This document shows, piece after piece, positions 21,041 through 32,000 of a DNA stretch of 64,000 nt. Source of the stretch: Sympetrum striolatum (taxonomy: Eukaryota; Arthropoda; Insecta; Odonata; Libellulidae). The first letter of the stretch is position 1, and each line of letters starts with the position of its first letter. The position numbers and the translations under genes were made by a program. Below the pieces are notes generated by a model, which made no database searches, had not been told where the DNA came from, and saw only the letters and a list, made by a program, of their open reading frames with translations. The stretch lies in NCBI GenBank assembly GCA_947579665.1, contig OX388350.1, forward strand, positions 29,793,393 to 29,857,392. The letters run 5' to 3'.

Positions 21041-21673
21041 GGGCGCTCTAACGTGAAAACTATTGGTCGTATCAATACCAAACTTCATATATAGTACTGT
21101 GGTGTGTGCTGTCAGAGTCGATTAGTTTTTGGAGTAAATCGGTTTACCGGAAGTCGAGCTTCATTCATCAAAGCTCATTTCCGGTTTTCAATACATCTCT
21201 ATAAATATGATGTATAAGTATATTCTATTACTTATAAAAGTTTTAGATAATGTAATTTACAATAACTTTTGTATTTAACATATTTTTGTATCACCGGTTG
21301 ATTAGGAGTTATTCGTGAAATACCGATAAACCGGAAGTAGCTGTTATGTACTTTGTGGGCGCTCTAACATGAAAACCATTCGTTGTATTAACACCAAATT
21401 TCATATATAGTACTTCGATTGATGTCGTTAGAGTTGATTAGTCTTTGGAGTAAATCTGTGAATCGGAAGTTGAGCTTCATTATTCAAAGCTCATTTCCGG
21501 TTTCCAAAATGTCTCCATAAATATGATATTTAGGTGTATACTATTATTTATAAAAGTTTTAGAAAATATAATTTGCTATAACTTTTGTTTGAAACATATT
21601 TTTGTATCACTGAGTTTTTAGGAGTTATTCATAAAATACTGATAAACTGAAAGTTGCTGATTAACTACTTTGT
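21041..21673. repeat. Two tandem copies of a unit of about 316 bp
   Basis: Landmarks GGGCGCTCTAAC, TTCATATATAGTACT, GGAGTAAATC, TTCCGGTTT and AGGAGTTATTC recur in order at offsets of 316-317 bp. Copies are strongly diverged by substitution but nearly equal in length. Confidence 0.85.
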
Positions 21674-22137
21674 GGGAGCTCTGGGCTCTATGGGCGAAAG
21701 GCCAATTTCATCGTTTTTCATCGATCATGTCCCGAAAAACATTATTTATAATGTTTGTGACGTCAAAGATAATAATATATAAATTAATCACTCATCTTCC
21801 AATTTTAGATGGAATATAGAGTTCGAAATTACTGTCGTAGATAAATATTTACATCTTATATATGGAGAAAGTCATGTGCTGGCCACATCAGATTTTTTGT
21901 TTTTGTAGTTACTGTATCAAACATATGTACGGCTTTTTCATGTAAGATGCTATTTCAACCAATATTTTTACAAGCGTTTAAAAAAAGACCAAAATTTAAA
22001 AAACAAACTGATTATTTTGATAGCATAAATCCAAAGACTGGTATAAATTAGTATTTTTGCTTAGTCTTTCGGGACACCGGGACAAACGCGCAAAAACCGG
22101 TACTGTCCCGGCCAAACCGATACCTATGGTCACCTTA

Positions 22138-24440
22138 CCCACCGAGCAACGGACGATATTCTCACGTTAGTCGACACCAGTGGCTGCAACAGCTCCCACT
22201 CGTGTTTGCTGATGGGCTATCTTGACCGAGATGCAATTTCGAAATTCGGATTGACTGAATTTCCTTTTCAGCGAATAAAACTCCATTGGGTGCTAATTAT
22301 ATCTGACTGAATCGCGCAATTAGTGTTCATACCATCGAGAAGTACGCGTGAACGAGGTCTTACTGCGTCCGATATCTAAGCCTTAAAGTACGAATTGAGC
22401 CGCACTAACAGTGTACGACCACCGGGCACCACACATTATTATGTCATAAAAGGCTTCGAAGTGAGGGTGGAGAAATATGTATTGCGCTCGGGTGCCCACA
22501 CCGGGGCGCGGCTCTGGGTTTGACAACCACCGACTTATCAGCATTATTTCGTTCTGCAAACATTTCATGGATGCGAGCGTGAAACCTAGCGTGAAATTCA
22601 GTTTGAAATAGATTTCATATCTTTCAAGTGCACCTTTCAATCTTCAGACACTGCCAGACCATTCAAACTTCAGTAAAATATCACTCTAAAGGAATACCTG
22701 ATCACTTGCACAATATTTGGCTTCTGCACTGCCAAATTAGGTACGATTAATTATTTATTTAGTATTTTATAATTTTAGATTCCATTATGTGGTATTTTAG
22801 ATTCCATTATGAAAGGCAGGTTTTAATTCCATCATCCTTCCACGGATACTTCTTTCCCTACACTTTTCTGATAAAAAGCCGCATGAGAAACACGCATTGC
22901 TTCCGTCAATTGCTCAGACTAAATATTACGAGGCTCGTGGCCGCGCCTACCAAGGTGAAGCCACCGCACCCGCCCTTGGCGTCTCCAAGCGGTTGAATTG
23001 GATGATACTTCAGTGAACACATTTTTGGGAACAAATTTCCCATTTTCTGGTATTTTCTATCAATGACCGTCACACTTTGTACGATGTAAGCGCAATTTTT
23101 TTATGATTCTCCATTTTAAATGCTATGCAACGTATTAATCAAATAACAGGAGGCTCACAATCCGGCAATCTCACTCAACGTGCGCACTCCGGGGGCCGAA
23201 TCTCTTTCAAAACTCCCGCACCTAAGGAAATAAGGACATTCCTATTTCCTTTGGTGCTTGCTTCGCAACGAGTGTAGGGACATCACACTAATCTATCTCC
23301 AATGTAACGATAAAATGACAAAATATCGGTTTAATGCAATTTTCACACATCAATTATTCATGTAACTTAGTTCGGTCGCCTCCTCACGAAGTCGAATTGA
23401 AGTTCATGCCGCTACTCCAATTTCAACTTTCGCCTCGCTGCAAAAAATCCTCATTTCACACCGGTTCCCTTCTCCGTTCATTCGGAGAAGTGTGATTCTG
23501 ATGTTCATTTCTTCGATCATTTATGCGAAGGCTCCAAAGTCGAATGCAGAGGGGAGAATCTGCGTGATTAAGCCTGGCATTAAGTTCGTGTATAATGTCT
23601 CCGGATGCACGTCAGAACGTTAGGCTTAACTTATCAACAGGAGGTTTAATTGAATTTAATAATTTGCTACAGTCAAAAATTAATTTTTGCGCCGAAGAAC
23701 AATTTTTGGAGTGCAATAGAATGATCTCTGCATAAGTAAGAAAAGGGACTTTAAAATGCCATGTTATTACTAGTTAAAAGACTCCTTATAGTGAACATTC
23801 CTCAGGAAGAATAATGAGCTAGGTAGTGGAATGGAGGAGAACGTATTCCACTATTCAAATCCATATCTTCGAATTGTCTTATTCGCCCTTTAAGGTCTCT
23901 AAATAACATTCCGTCAAAATGGCATTTACGAAGAATGAATTACACTCCTGTGAAAGAGCAGTGTAAATACACCCAACCATAAACTGGTCTACATGCAAAC
24001 AGTACGTGCTTTCAAATACTTTATGAATAATTAAACACTTCAAATTTAATTAGGATCTTTCGTTCAGTTCTACTCAAAAACATCCAGCAAATCTTCCGTG
24101 GTATTGTCTACGAATTTTTTGATTGGTATCGACTTTCTTCATGTTCTCGAAGGACTGTAGTTATTACGTCGAAGGAATGAATATAATTCATGTAGAAATT
24201 AAGTTGAACGATAATTTCCCGTAATATATACAATGTAAGGAATTACAATTGCAATTCAGCTGCCACTTTCCCCAGTGCGATTTTTGAAAATCACAACCGA
24301 AAAGTACTAAGAACCTATACGCATATATACCTAAAATTGGCTCCGACAATTTAATTATTTTGTACATTTCCTTGCTCGACTTTCGATATATTTATCTAAA
24401 AATGAGAAAATGCGTATAAGAGAACAAAAAAGTGAAATAG
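22138..24440. other. Intergenic sequence without a supported gene
   Basis: I see no conserved motif. A minus-strand 85-codon frame (22383-22640) and a plus-strand 69-codon frame (22787-22996) have neither recognisable homology nor splice context. Confidence 0.5.
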
Positions 24441-24531
24441 GTGCGATCCATTACAACGAATCCGACCGAGCGGCAGGTCACTCCGAGCCCCTCTTCCCCT
24501 CTTTCCCAGCGTTCTCCCTCACCAGCGTTCC

Positions 24532-24597
24532 TATATAGACCACGAGCAATCAGTGCTCGTCCCATTCTGCGACTCAACGTGAGGATCGACGAGACGT
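24532..24597 (+). promoter_or_regulatory. Candidate TATA/Inr/DPE core promoter
   Basis: TATATA at 24532-24537 lies 32 bases before the A of CCATTCT (24564), which fits the arthropod initiator YYANWYY. AGACGT at 24592-24597 matches the DPE consensus at about +29. It sits in a GC-richer block just upstream of the exon model at 24564-25244. The spacing fits known core promoters; use as a promoter is inferred. Confidence 0.4.
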
Positions 24598-26685
24598 TGA
24601 GCGGAGACCCCTCGAGAGCGAAGACCTGAATTACTCGAGACTCCTCGGCGACGACCTTCCATTGCCTCATTACTTCAGAAGAGGTTTCTTCCGCACCTCC
24701 TGACGTTAACGCGGAAGATTTACTTTCGAAACTAGACTGTTTTCAAGGAGAATGAGTTCGAGACAGTTCCACCGAGAGAAATACCCAACACTTCGCGGAA
24801 GAACTCCAGAAATCCAAAGGACCAGTTACCGGAGGAATCATCTCATTCCTGCCAAAATCCACTCCGTTTTCCTGCAGTTCGAAATATCTGGACCATTCGA
24901 TCCATGATGGAGAGTTGAATTGCGGAGATGACCGATCGAACTCTTTTCTGAAAGTCCACGTTTTGACAGCACTGAAGATCGCCAACCAAATTCCCTGTGT
25001 TCCAAGAACATTCTCGACAAAATCGACGACGAAAAAAGAATTCCCCTACGGATAGAAGCTTCTGCTCAGCATCGGAATCTCCAGCCTCCAGTTAAGAAGA
25101 TCGAGAAGAAAGTGAATGGTTTTAGTGTTGTGAGCTATGGTCATTTTAGTGCATAATAGTGAAAATAGTGAAGTGACTTCAAGAGGAGGTTCAGTATGCC
25201 GAAAGCAGAGCACGGCCACCACTGGGAGATTCCCACATCTCAAGGTAAGGATTGCCGTCTTACAGTTGAAAGGGTGGTAGGTTCTTTAGAAAAGGGCCCG
25301 ACGAGGGCGTTAGTGAAACAGGCCTGCAATAGAGTTTGGGAGGAGTGGGGAACTTCGTGTAGTAGGGCCCACTTGATAGGCGATAGAGAAATTTGCGTTG
25401 TATTGTTTGGGGTAGTGGGAAATTGAAGTGTCCGGTATTACACACACAAATACAGACAGGCTCGACAGCCATTAACGAATAAATTTAGTCTTCTTATAAG
25501 TCTCTCTCTTTATCTTTTCCGTAGCAATGGTTTTCATGCCATTGTCACACCATGGTTTTATAGGGCTGGTTAATTGCAACTGTCACGAGCGTCCCAATCC
25601 CCCAAAAGGTGTATGGTAACAGTTGCAGTTTTCTGGCGATATCCCTCCATTAAAAAAGGGGAAACGAGCTGGGCACGATACGTCATTATGTAGCTTGGAA
25701 ACTCGTGCAAAATCTCTTTGTTTGGAATCTCTTATTTAATAACTGTAAGAAATTGAGTTTTTTAAATTAATTTTTAGAAATTGGATGATTGACACATTTA
25801 CCTACGAAATTGTTCCAATAAGTTTTAATATTTTTTCTTTGATTTACAGAAACAAGGAAAATTGGTCAACAAGCGACAGGAAATTCAACGGCCTGGAGAA
25901 CTTATTTCGGGATAAACGTCTGGATAAGTAAATTCTAATTTTTTGAAGTTTGTTTGAAATCTATCCTTATATGTTGAAGCTTTTCTAAAAGTGTGTTGTA
26001 GCTAAGTAATGTTATTATTAGAATGAATTTTCTGTATCCCTTAAGATTAATTTCGTTAAAGCTAAAGAAGGCTTGAATGTAGTTTTCCTAACTTTCAATA
26101 GAAAAATTATTTTCAGAACAGTGATAGTAATCAAAACTTAATAGATATGCTGATTCAAAAATGAATTTAAAAAATTCAATATACTCGGCTATTTATAAAC
26201 TGCAATGGTTAGTTCAAAAATGTTTTGCTTTTTTATTCATTAAAATACTCTTGATGGGATTAAACAATGTCGAGTCTAACTATTTTTATTCTAAAGTCTC
26301 TTCGTTACTGTTCTCAGAATATGCTGCATATCAAGCCAACACCTTAGAAAGTGATTGCTATTATATGGCTGCCAGTAAAGATTTTTCTTTTTTTAAGATG
26401 TCTCGGAATAATTTAAAGCAAATCAATAGAATTGACATTCTCGAAATTACATCGTAATAATATATATTCTCGAAAATATATCGTAATAATATGTAATACA
26501 GGCTTTCTATTCTTCCAGGAATTCCTCCAGTTTGGTGTGCTTCTTTTCCTTCAGTGGGATTCCAAGATTTTATGCTAATAGCTTTTGATATTATCATTGT
26601 AACTGTTAATAATAAATGCTTTAAGATAAATTATATCGGCTTCAAATCATTCATTACGGAAATGGGAATCAGACCATTTCTGTGA
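24564..26685 (+). CDS. Candidate three-exon gene of about 97 codons with a long 5' leader
   Basis: Inferred exon 1 runs from about 24564 to 25244, with ATG at 25196 (A at -3, in-frame TGA 24 nt upstream) and the donor CAAG|GTAAGG. Exon 2 is 25850-25927 (acceptor TTTGATTTACAG, donor ATAA|GTAAAT; 78 nt, phase 1 at both ends). Exon 3 starts at 26519 after the strong acceptor TTTCTATTCTTCCAG and stays open to TGA at 26683-26685. Coding lengths 49, 78 and 167 sum to 294 nt with no internal stop. The product starts MPKAEHGHHWEIPTSQ, continues ETRKIGQQATGNSTAWR and ends FKSFITEMGIRPFL. Skipping exon 2 would also keep frame. AATAAA motifs follow at 26685 and 26754. No family is recognised; it could instead be the 5' end of a larger gene or a non-coding transcript. 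Confidence 0.4.
24752..24907 (+). CDS. 51-codon upstream ORF in the leader of the candidate gene
   Basis: ATG at 24752, TGA at 24905-24907. It begins MSSRQFHREKYPTLRG and is rich in Arg, Pro and Ile. It lies in the GC-richer leader, upstream of the ATG at 25196, with further very short ATG frames after it. It could be a translated uORF, the true product of the transcript, or chance. No homologue is recognised. Confidence 0.3.
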   Translation: MSSRQFHREKYPTLRGRTPEIQRTSYRRNHLIPAKIHSVFLQFEISGPFDP

Positions 26686-27323
26686 ATAAACTTTGGATAT
26701 TTTCTTTGTGACTCTGTTCTTAGTGTTTCCTTTCTGCAAGAACGCGGAACTTAAATAAAACGGATTAAAATCACAATGGGCAGTAGAGGACGGTGAGTTG
26801 GACCTCACTGCAAAATGGTATTTTCCCTGGGGAACAGAGGATACCACTTGACTTATTAAAAACGGTAATCATCCTTACTTGGAATCCAATTAAATATATA
26901 TTGAAAACAAATTGGTCCCCTTGATCATATGATAGTTTTTATTCCTGGGGAAGAGATTGAAAACCTGTTCTCACAGTCTCATTCTGTATTTAAAATCTAA
27001 TTTGATTTTACGTGATCACTTGTTTCTCTAATAGCAAGCTACGCTGCAGGTGCTTAATCTTTGGACATAAAATTTCAGAAGTTGATGAGTCTTATTTTTT
27101 ACTAATTTTTTCCACATAATTTTCTTTCATATAATATTGGTAACAACTTTCATAAAATCAAAGCAAATGTTCATCTGGTATTAAAAGGTCTGTAAATAAC
27201 TATTAGGCGTTGGTTGGTGTTTTCTTTAAATACTGTATTTTAATTCAGCAATCACACCGCCATTCTCTATAGAAAATTAAAAAATTGGTTCGAAGGGGTT
27301 CGCTGCAGGTAGTATATTCCATG
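26686..27323. other. Downstream flank without a supported gene
   Basis: Contains the AATAAA motifs that could end the candidate transcript (26685, 26754). Nothing else is recognisable. Confidence 0.5.
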
Positions 27324-27455
27324 TTTGTTCTCGGGAACGCAGCCGTGGTGATTTCATATGACGACGTTTCACCGGCGGTATTACTGGCTTCTTCGGGTCG
27401 GACTTCCGGAAACGTCATCATACGAAATGACCACTGCTGCATTCCCGAGAGCAAA
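27324..27455. mobile_element. Hairpin MITE (about 132 bp), long inverted repeats
   Basis: About 45 bp at each end are inverse copies with few mismatches: TCTCGGGAACGCAGCCGTGG, TGATTTCATATGACGACGTTTC against GAAACGTCATCATACGAAATGACCACTGCTGCATTCCCGAGA (read in two parts). About 35 bp lie between. GC-rich against an AT-rich flank and non-coding. A 125-codon minus-strand frame crosses it by chance. It ends about 95 bp before the satellite begins. Confidence 0.8.
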
Positions 27456-27549
27456 AATGGAATTAAAAAATTGTTAGTAATACTACCATTTTCCTTTGAA
27501 AGAGATGGCTGTTTTGGCAAATAAAACACAATTCTTACATTTTTAGAAG

Positions 27550-29000
27550 TCATTTTAATACTTCTCGTTGAATTCCTCAAATCGAGCATATACGGGCAAA
27601 GAATTACTCGAAAAAAAGGCAAAATAGGGCCAAAAAAAGATAAATTTCGTTAAAATACTTAGTTATTGATGATTTTCCGAATTTTTCCGCAGAAATAGAC
27701 GTTTCTCTTCATCATTTTTTTAATCTCTCATTAATTTACTCAAATCGAGCAATAACGGGCTTAGATTTACTCGAAAAAAGGCAGAATAGCGCCAATAAAA
27801 CAAAAATAATTTGGTAAAATTCTGAGTTATTCATGATTTTTTCGAACTTTTTCGCAGAGAAGGACGTTTCTCTTCATCATTTTAGAATTTTTCGTTAATT
27901 TACTGAAATCGAGCATAAAAGGGCTAAGAATTTCTCCAAAACAGGAAAAATAACGCACAAAAACTAAAATAATTTCCTACAATTCTGAGTTATTGATGAT
28001 TTTCTCGAATTTTTTAGCAGAAAAAGAAGTATTTCTTCATCAATTTAAAATTTATCGTTAATTTACTCAGAACGAGCGGAAAATGGCTAAGAATTACTTG
28101 AAAAAAGGCAAAATAGCGCCAAAAAACTGAAAAATTTCGCTAAAATTCTATGTTATTGATGATGTTTTCATTTTTTTTCGAAGAGAAGGACGTTTCTCTT
28201 CATCATTTTAAAATTTCTTTTTAATTTACTCACATCGAGCATAAACAGGCTAAGAATTACTCCAAAAACGCAAAAAAGCGCATAAAAAACTAAAAAAATT
28301 CGCTAAAATTCTGATTTATTGATGATTTTTTCAAAATTTTCCGCAGTAAAAGACGTATCACTTCATTATTTTAAATTTGCTCATTAATTTACTCAAATCG
28401 AGCAATAACGGGCTTAGTATTACTCGAAAAAAGGCAAAATAACGCCAAAAAAACTGATACATTCCGCTAAAATTTCTAGTTATTGATGATAATTTCGAAT
28501 TTTTTAACTGAAAAAGTCGTTTCTCTTCATCATTTTAAAATATATCTCGTTAATTTACTCAAATAAAGCGTAAACGTTCTAAGAATTACTCGAAAAAAGG
28601 AAAAATAGCACCAAAAAACTGAAAATTATCGCTTACATTCATAGTTATTGACGATTTTTTCGAAATTATCCGCGAAAAAAGACGTTCCGCTTCATCATTT
28701 AAACATTTTTCGTTAGTTTACTCAAAAACAGCATAAACGGGCTAAGAATTACTCGAAAAAAGGCAAAATAGCGCAAAAAACGGAAAAATTTCGTTAAAAT
28801 TCTGAGTTATTGATGATTTTTTCGAATTTTTCCGCAGAAAAAGAAAATTCTCTTAATTATTTTAAAATATATCTCGTTGATTTACTCAAATCGAGCATAA
28901 TTGGATTAAAAATAACTCAAAAAAGGGCAAAATAGCGCGGAAATACTGAAATATTTCGCTAAAATTCTGAGTTATTGATGATTTTTTCGAATTTTTCCAG
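27550..29000. repeat. Satellite edge: diverged monomers, no higher-order repeat
   Basis: The first recognisable monomer starts in AAGTCATTTTAATACTTCTC (about 27550). The following eight or nine monomers differ from one another by many substitutions, and none recurs as a block, as expected at an array boundary that escapes homogenisation. Confidence 0.85.
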
Positions 29001-32000
29001 CAGAAATAGACGTATTTCTTTATCATTTAAAACGTTTTCGTTAATTTACTCAGAAAGAGCATAAACGGGCTAAGAATTACTCGATAAAAGGCAAAATAGC
29101 GCCAAAAAACTGAACATTTCGCTAAAATTCTGAATTATTGATGATTTTTTCGAATTTTTCCGCAGAAAAAGACGTTTCCCTACACCATTTTAAAATATCT
29201 CGTTTATTTACTCAAATCGAGAAAAATGGGCTATGAAATACTCGAAAAACGGCAAAATAGCGCCAAAAAACTGAAATATTTCGCTTAAATTCTGAGTTAT
29301 TGATGTTTTTTTCGATTTTTTAGCAGAAATAGACGTATTTCTTTATCATTTTAAATTTCCTCGTTATTTGACTCAAATCGAGCATAATCCGGCAAGGAAT
29401 AACTCGAAAAGAGGAAAATAGCGCCAAAAAACAGAACATTTCCCTAAAATTCTGAATTATTGATGATTTTTTCGAATACTTCTGCAGAAAGAGACGTTTC
29501 CCTTCATCATTTCAAAATTTCTCCTTAATTTACTCAAATCGAGCATAAATGGGCTATGAAATAATCGAAAAACGGCAAAATAGCGAAAAAAAACTGAAAA
29601 ATTTCGCTAAAATACTCTGTAATTGATGATTTTTTCGAATTTTTTCGAAGAGAAGGACGTTTCTCTTCATCATTTTAAAATTTCTTTTTAATTTACTCAC
29701 ATCAAACATAAACTGGCTAAGAATTATTCCAAAAACGCTAAATAGCGCCAAAAAAACCAAAATATTCCGCTAAAATTCTGAGTTATTGATGATTGTTTCG
29801 TATTTTATTTGTAGAAATAGACGTTTGTCTTCATAATTTTAAACTTTCTCTATAATTTACTAAATTGAGCGTAAACGAGCTAAGAATTACTCGAAAAAAT
29901 GCAAAATAGCGCAAAAAAACTGAAAAATTTCGCTAAAATTCTGAGTTATTGATGATTTTCTCGAATTTTTCCGCAGGAAAAGACATTTGTCTAAATATTT
30001 TCTTAATCTCTCGTTAATTACCTCAAATCGAGCATAATCGGGCTAAGAATTACTCGAAAAAATGCAAAATAGCGCCAAAAAAAACAGAAACATTCCGCTA
30101 AAATTTCTAGTTATAGATGTTTTTTTCGAATTTTTCCGCTGAAAAAGTCGTTTCTCTGCATTAATTTAAAATACCTCGTTAATTTACTCAAATCGAGGAT
30201 AAAAGGGAAAAGAAAAACTCCAAAAAAGGCAAAAGAGCGCCAAAAAACTAAAAAATTTCGCTAAAATTCTGAGTTATTGATGATTTTTTCGAATTTTATT
30301 GGCAGAAATAGACGTATTTCTTTATCATTTAAAACGTTTTCGTTAATTTACTCAGAAAGAGCATAAACGGGCTAAGAATTACTCGATAAAAGGCAAAATA
30401 GCGCCAAAAAACTGAACATTTCGCTAAAATTCTGAATTATTGATGATTTTTTCGAATTTTTCCGCAGAAAAAGACGTTTCCCTACACCATTTTAAAATAT
30501 CTCGTTTATTTACTCAAATCGAGAAAAATGGGCTATGAAATACTCGAAAAACGGCAAAATAGCGCCAAAAAACTGAAATATTTCGCTTAAATTCTGAGTT
30601 ATTGATGTTTTTTTCGATTTTTTAGCAGAAATAGACGTATTTCTTTATCATTTTAAATTTCCTCGTTATTTGACTCAAATCGAGCATAATCCGGCAAGGA
30701 ATAACTCGAAAAGAGGAAAATAGCGCCAAAAAACAGAACATTTCCCTAAAATTCTGAATTATTGATGATTTTTTCGAATACTTCTGCAGAAAGAGACGTT
30801 TCCCTTCATCATTTCAAAATTTCTCCTTAATTTACTCAAATCGAGCATAAATGGGCTATGAAATAATCGAAAAACGGCAAAATAGCGAAAAAAAACTGAA
30901 AAATTTCGCTAAAATACTCTGTAATTGATGATTTTTTCGAATTTTTTCGAAGAGAAGGACGTTTCTCTTCATCATTTTAAAATTTCTTTTTAATTTACTC
31001 ACATCAAACATAAACTGGCTAAGAATTATTCCAAAAACGCTAAATAGCGCCAAAAAAACCAAAATATTCCGCTAAAATTCTGAGTTATTGATGATTGTTT
31101 CGTATTTTATTTGTAGAAATAGACGTTTGTCTTCATAATTTTAAACTTTCTCTATAATTTACTAAATTGAGCGTAAACGAGCTAAGAATTACTCGAAAAA
31201 ATGCAAAATAGCGCAAAAAAACTGAAAAATTTCGCTAAAATTCTGAGTTATTGATGATTTTCTCGAATTTTTCCGCAGGAAAAGACATTTGTCTAAATAT
31301 TTTCTTAATCTCTCGTTAATTACCTCAAATCGAGCATAATCGGGCTAAGAATTACTCGAAAAAATGCAAAATAGCGCCAAAAAAAACAGAAACATTCCGC
31401 TAAAATTTCTAGTTATAGATGTTTTTTTCGAATTTTTCCGCTGAAAAAGTCGTTTCTCTGCATTAATTTAAAATACCTCGTTAATTTACTCAAATCGAGG
31501 ATAAAAGGGAAAAGAAAAACTCCAAAAAAGGCAAAAGAGCGCCAAAAAACTAAAAAATTTCGCTAAAATTCTGAGTTATTGATGATTTTTTCGAATTTTA
31601 TTGGCAGAAATAGACGTATTTCTTTATCATTTAAAACGTTTTCGTTAATTTACTCAGAAAGAGCATAAACGGGCTAAGAATTACTCGATAAAAGGCAAAA
31701 TAGCGCCAAAAAACTGAACATTTCGCTAAAATTCTGAATTATTGATGATTTTTTCGAATTTTTCCGCAGAAAAAGACGTTTCCCTACACCATTTTAAAAT
31801 ATCTCGTTTATTTACTCAAATCGAGAAAAATGGGCTATGAAATACTCGAAAAACGGCAAAATAGCGCCAAAAAACTGAAATATTTCGCTTAAATTCTGAG
31901 TTATTGATGTTTTTTTCGATTTTTTAGCAGAAATAGACGTATTTCTTTATCATTTTAAATTTCCTCGTTATTTGACTCAAATCGAGCATAATCCGGCAAG

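Larger units (their letters stand above)
20878..21872. mobile_element. About 1-kb repeat with inverted ends, GT tract and internal 316-bp tandem copies
   Basis: Begins ACTTTCTCCATATA and ends TATATGGAGAAAGT. The same motif is also inverted at the left end, making a terminal stem (20878-20909). A (GT)n tract lies at 21000-21034. Two diverged direct repeats of about 316 bp start at GTGGGCGCTC (near 21040 and 21356), with the start of a third near 21673. Nested in the older hAT element. Superfamily unknown. Confidence 0.6.
20371..22137 (-). mobile_element. Old hAT-type element with transposase C-terminal remnant, and a nested repeat
   Basis: The ends TAAAGTGACCA (20371) and the complement of TAAGGTGACCA (ending 22137) are inverted, and both continue to a CCGGGACA block. 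The flanks CCCATCAA and CCCACCGA agree at six of eight bases, as for a decayed 8-bp hAT duplication. Just inside the left end the minus strand reads CLPGHSLL followed by a shifted VEFFNKIV and NSRLNIF (about 20470-20645). This is reminiscent of the C-terminal dimerisation region of hAT transposases (family pattern PGTSxxxERxFS). The reading frame is broken. The 20878-21872 repeat sits within it. Confidence 0.55.

Noticed and set aside
20821..21094. Overlapping frames on both strands across the GT tract
   Set aside because: They run through a microsatellite and a repeat element and encode Cys-Val or His-Thr runs; not genes.
27245..27622. 125-codon minus-strand frame, the longest in the window
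   Set aside because: It crosses the hairpin MITE and runs into the first satellite monomer; no family is recognisable.
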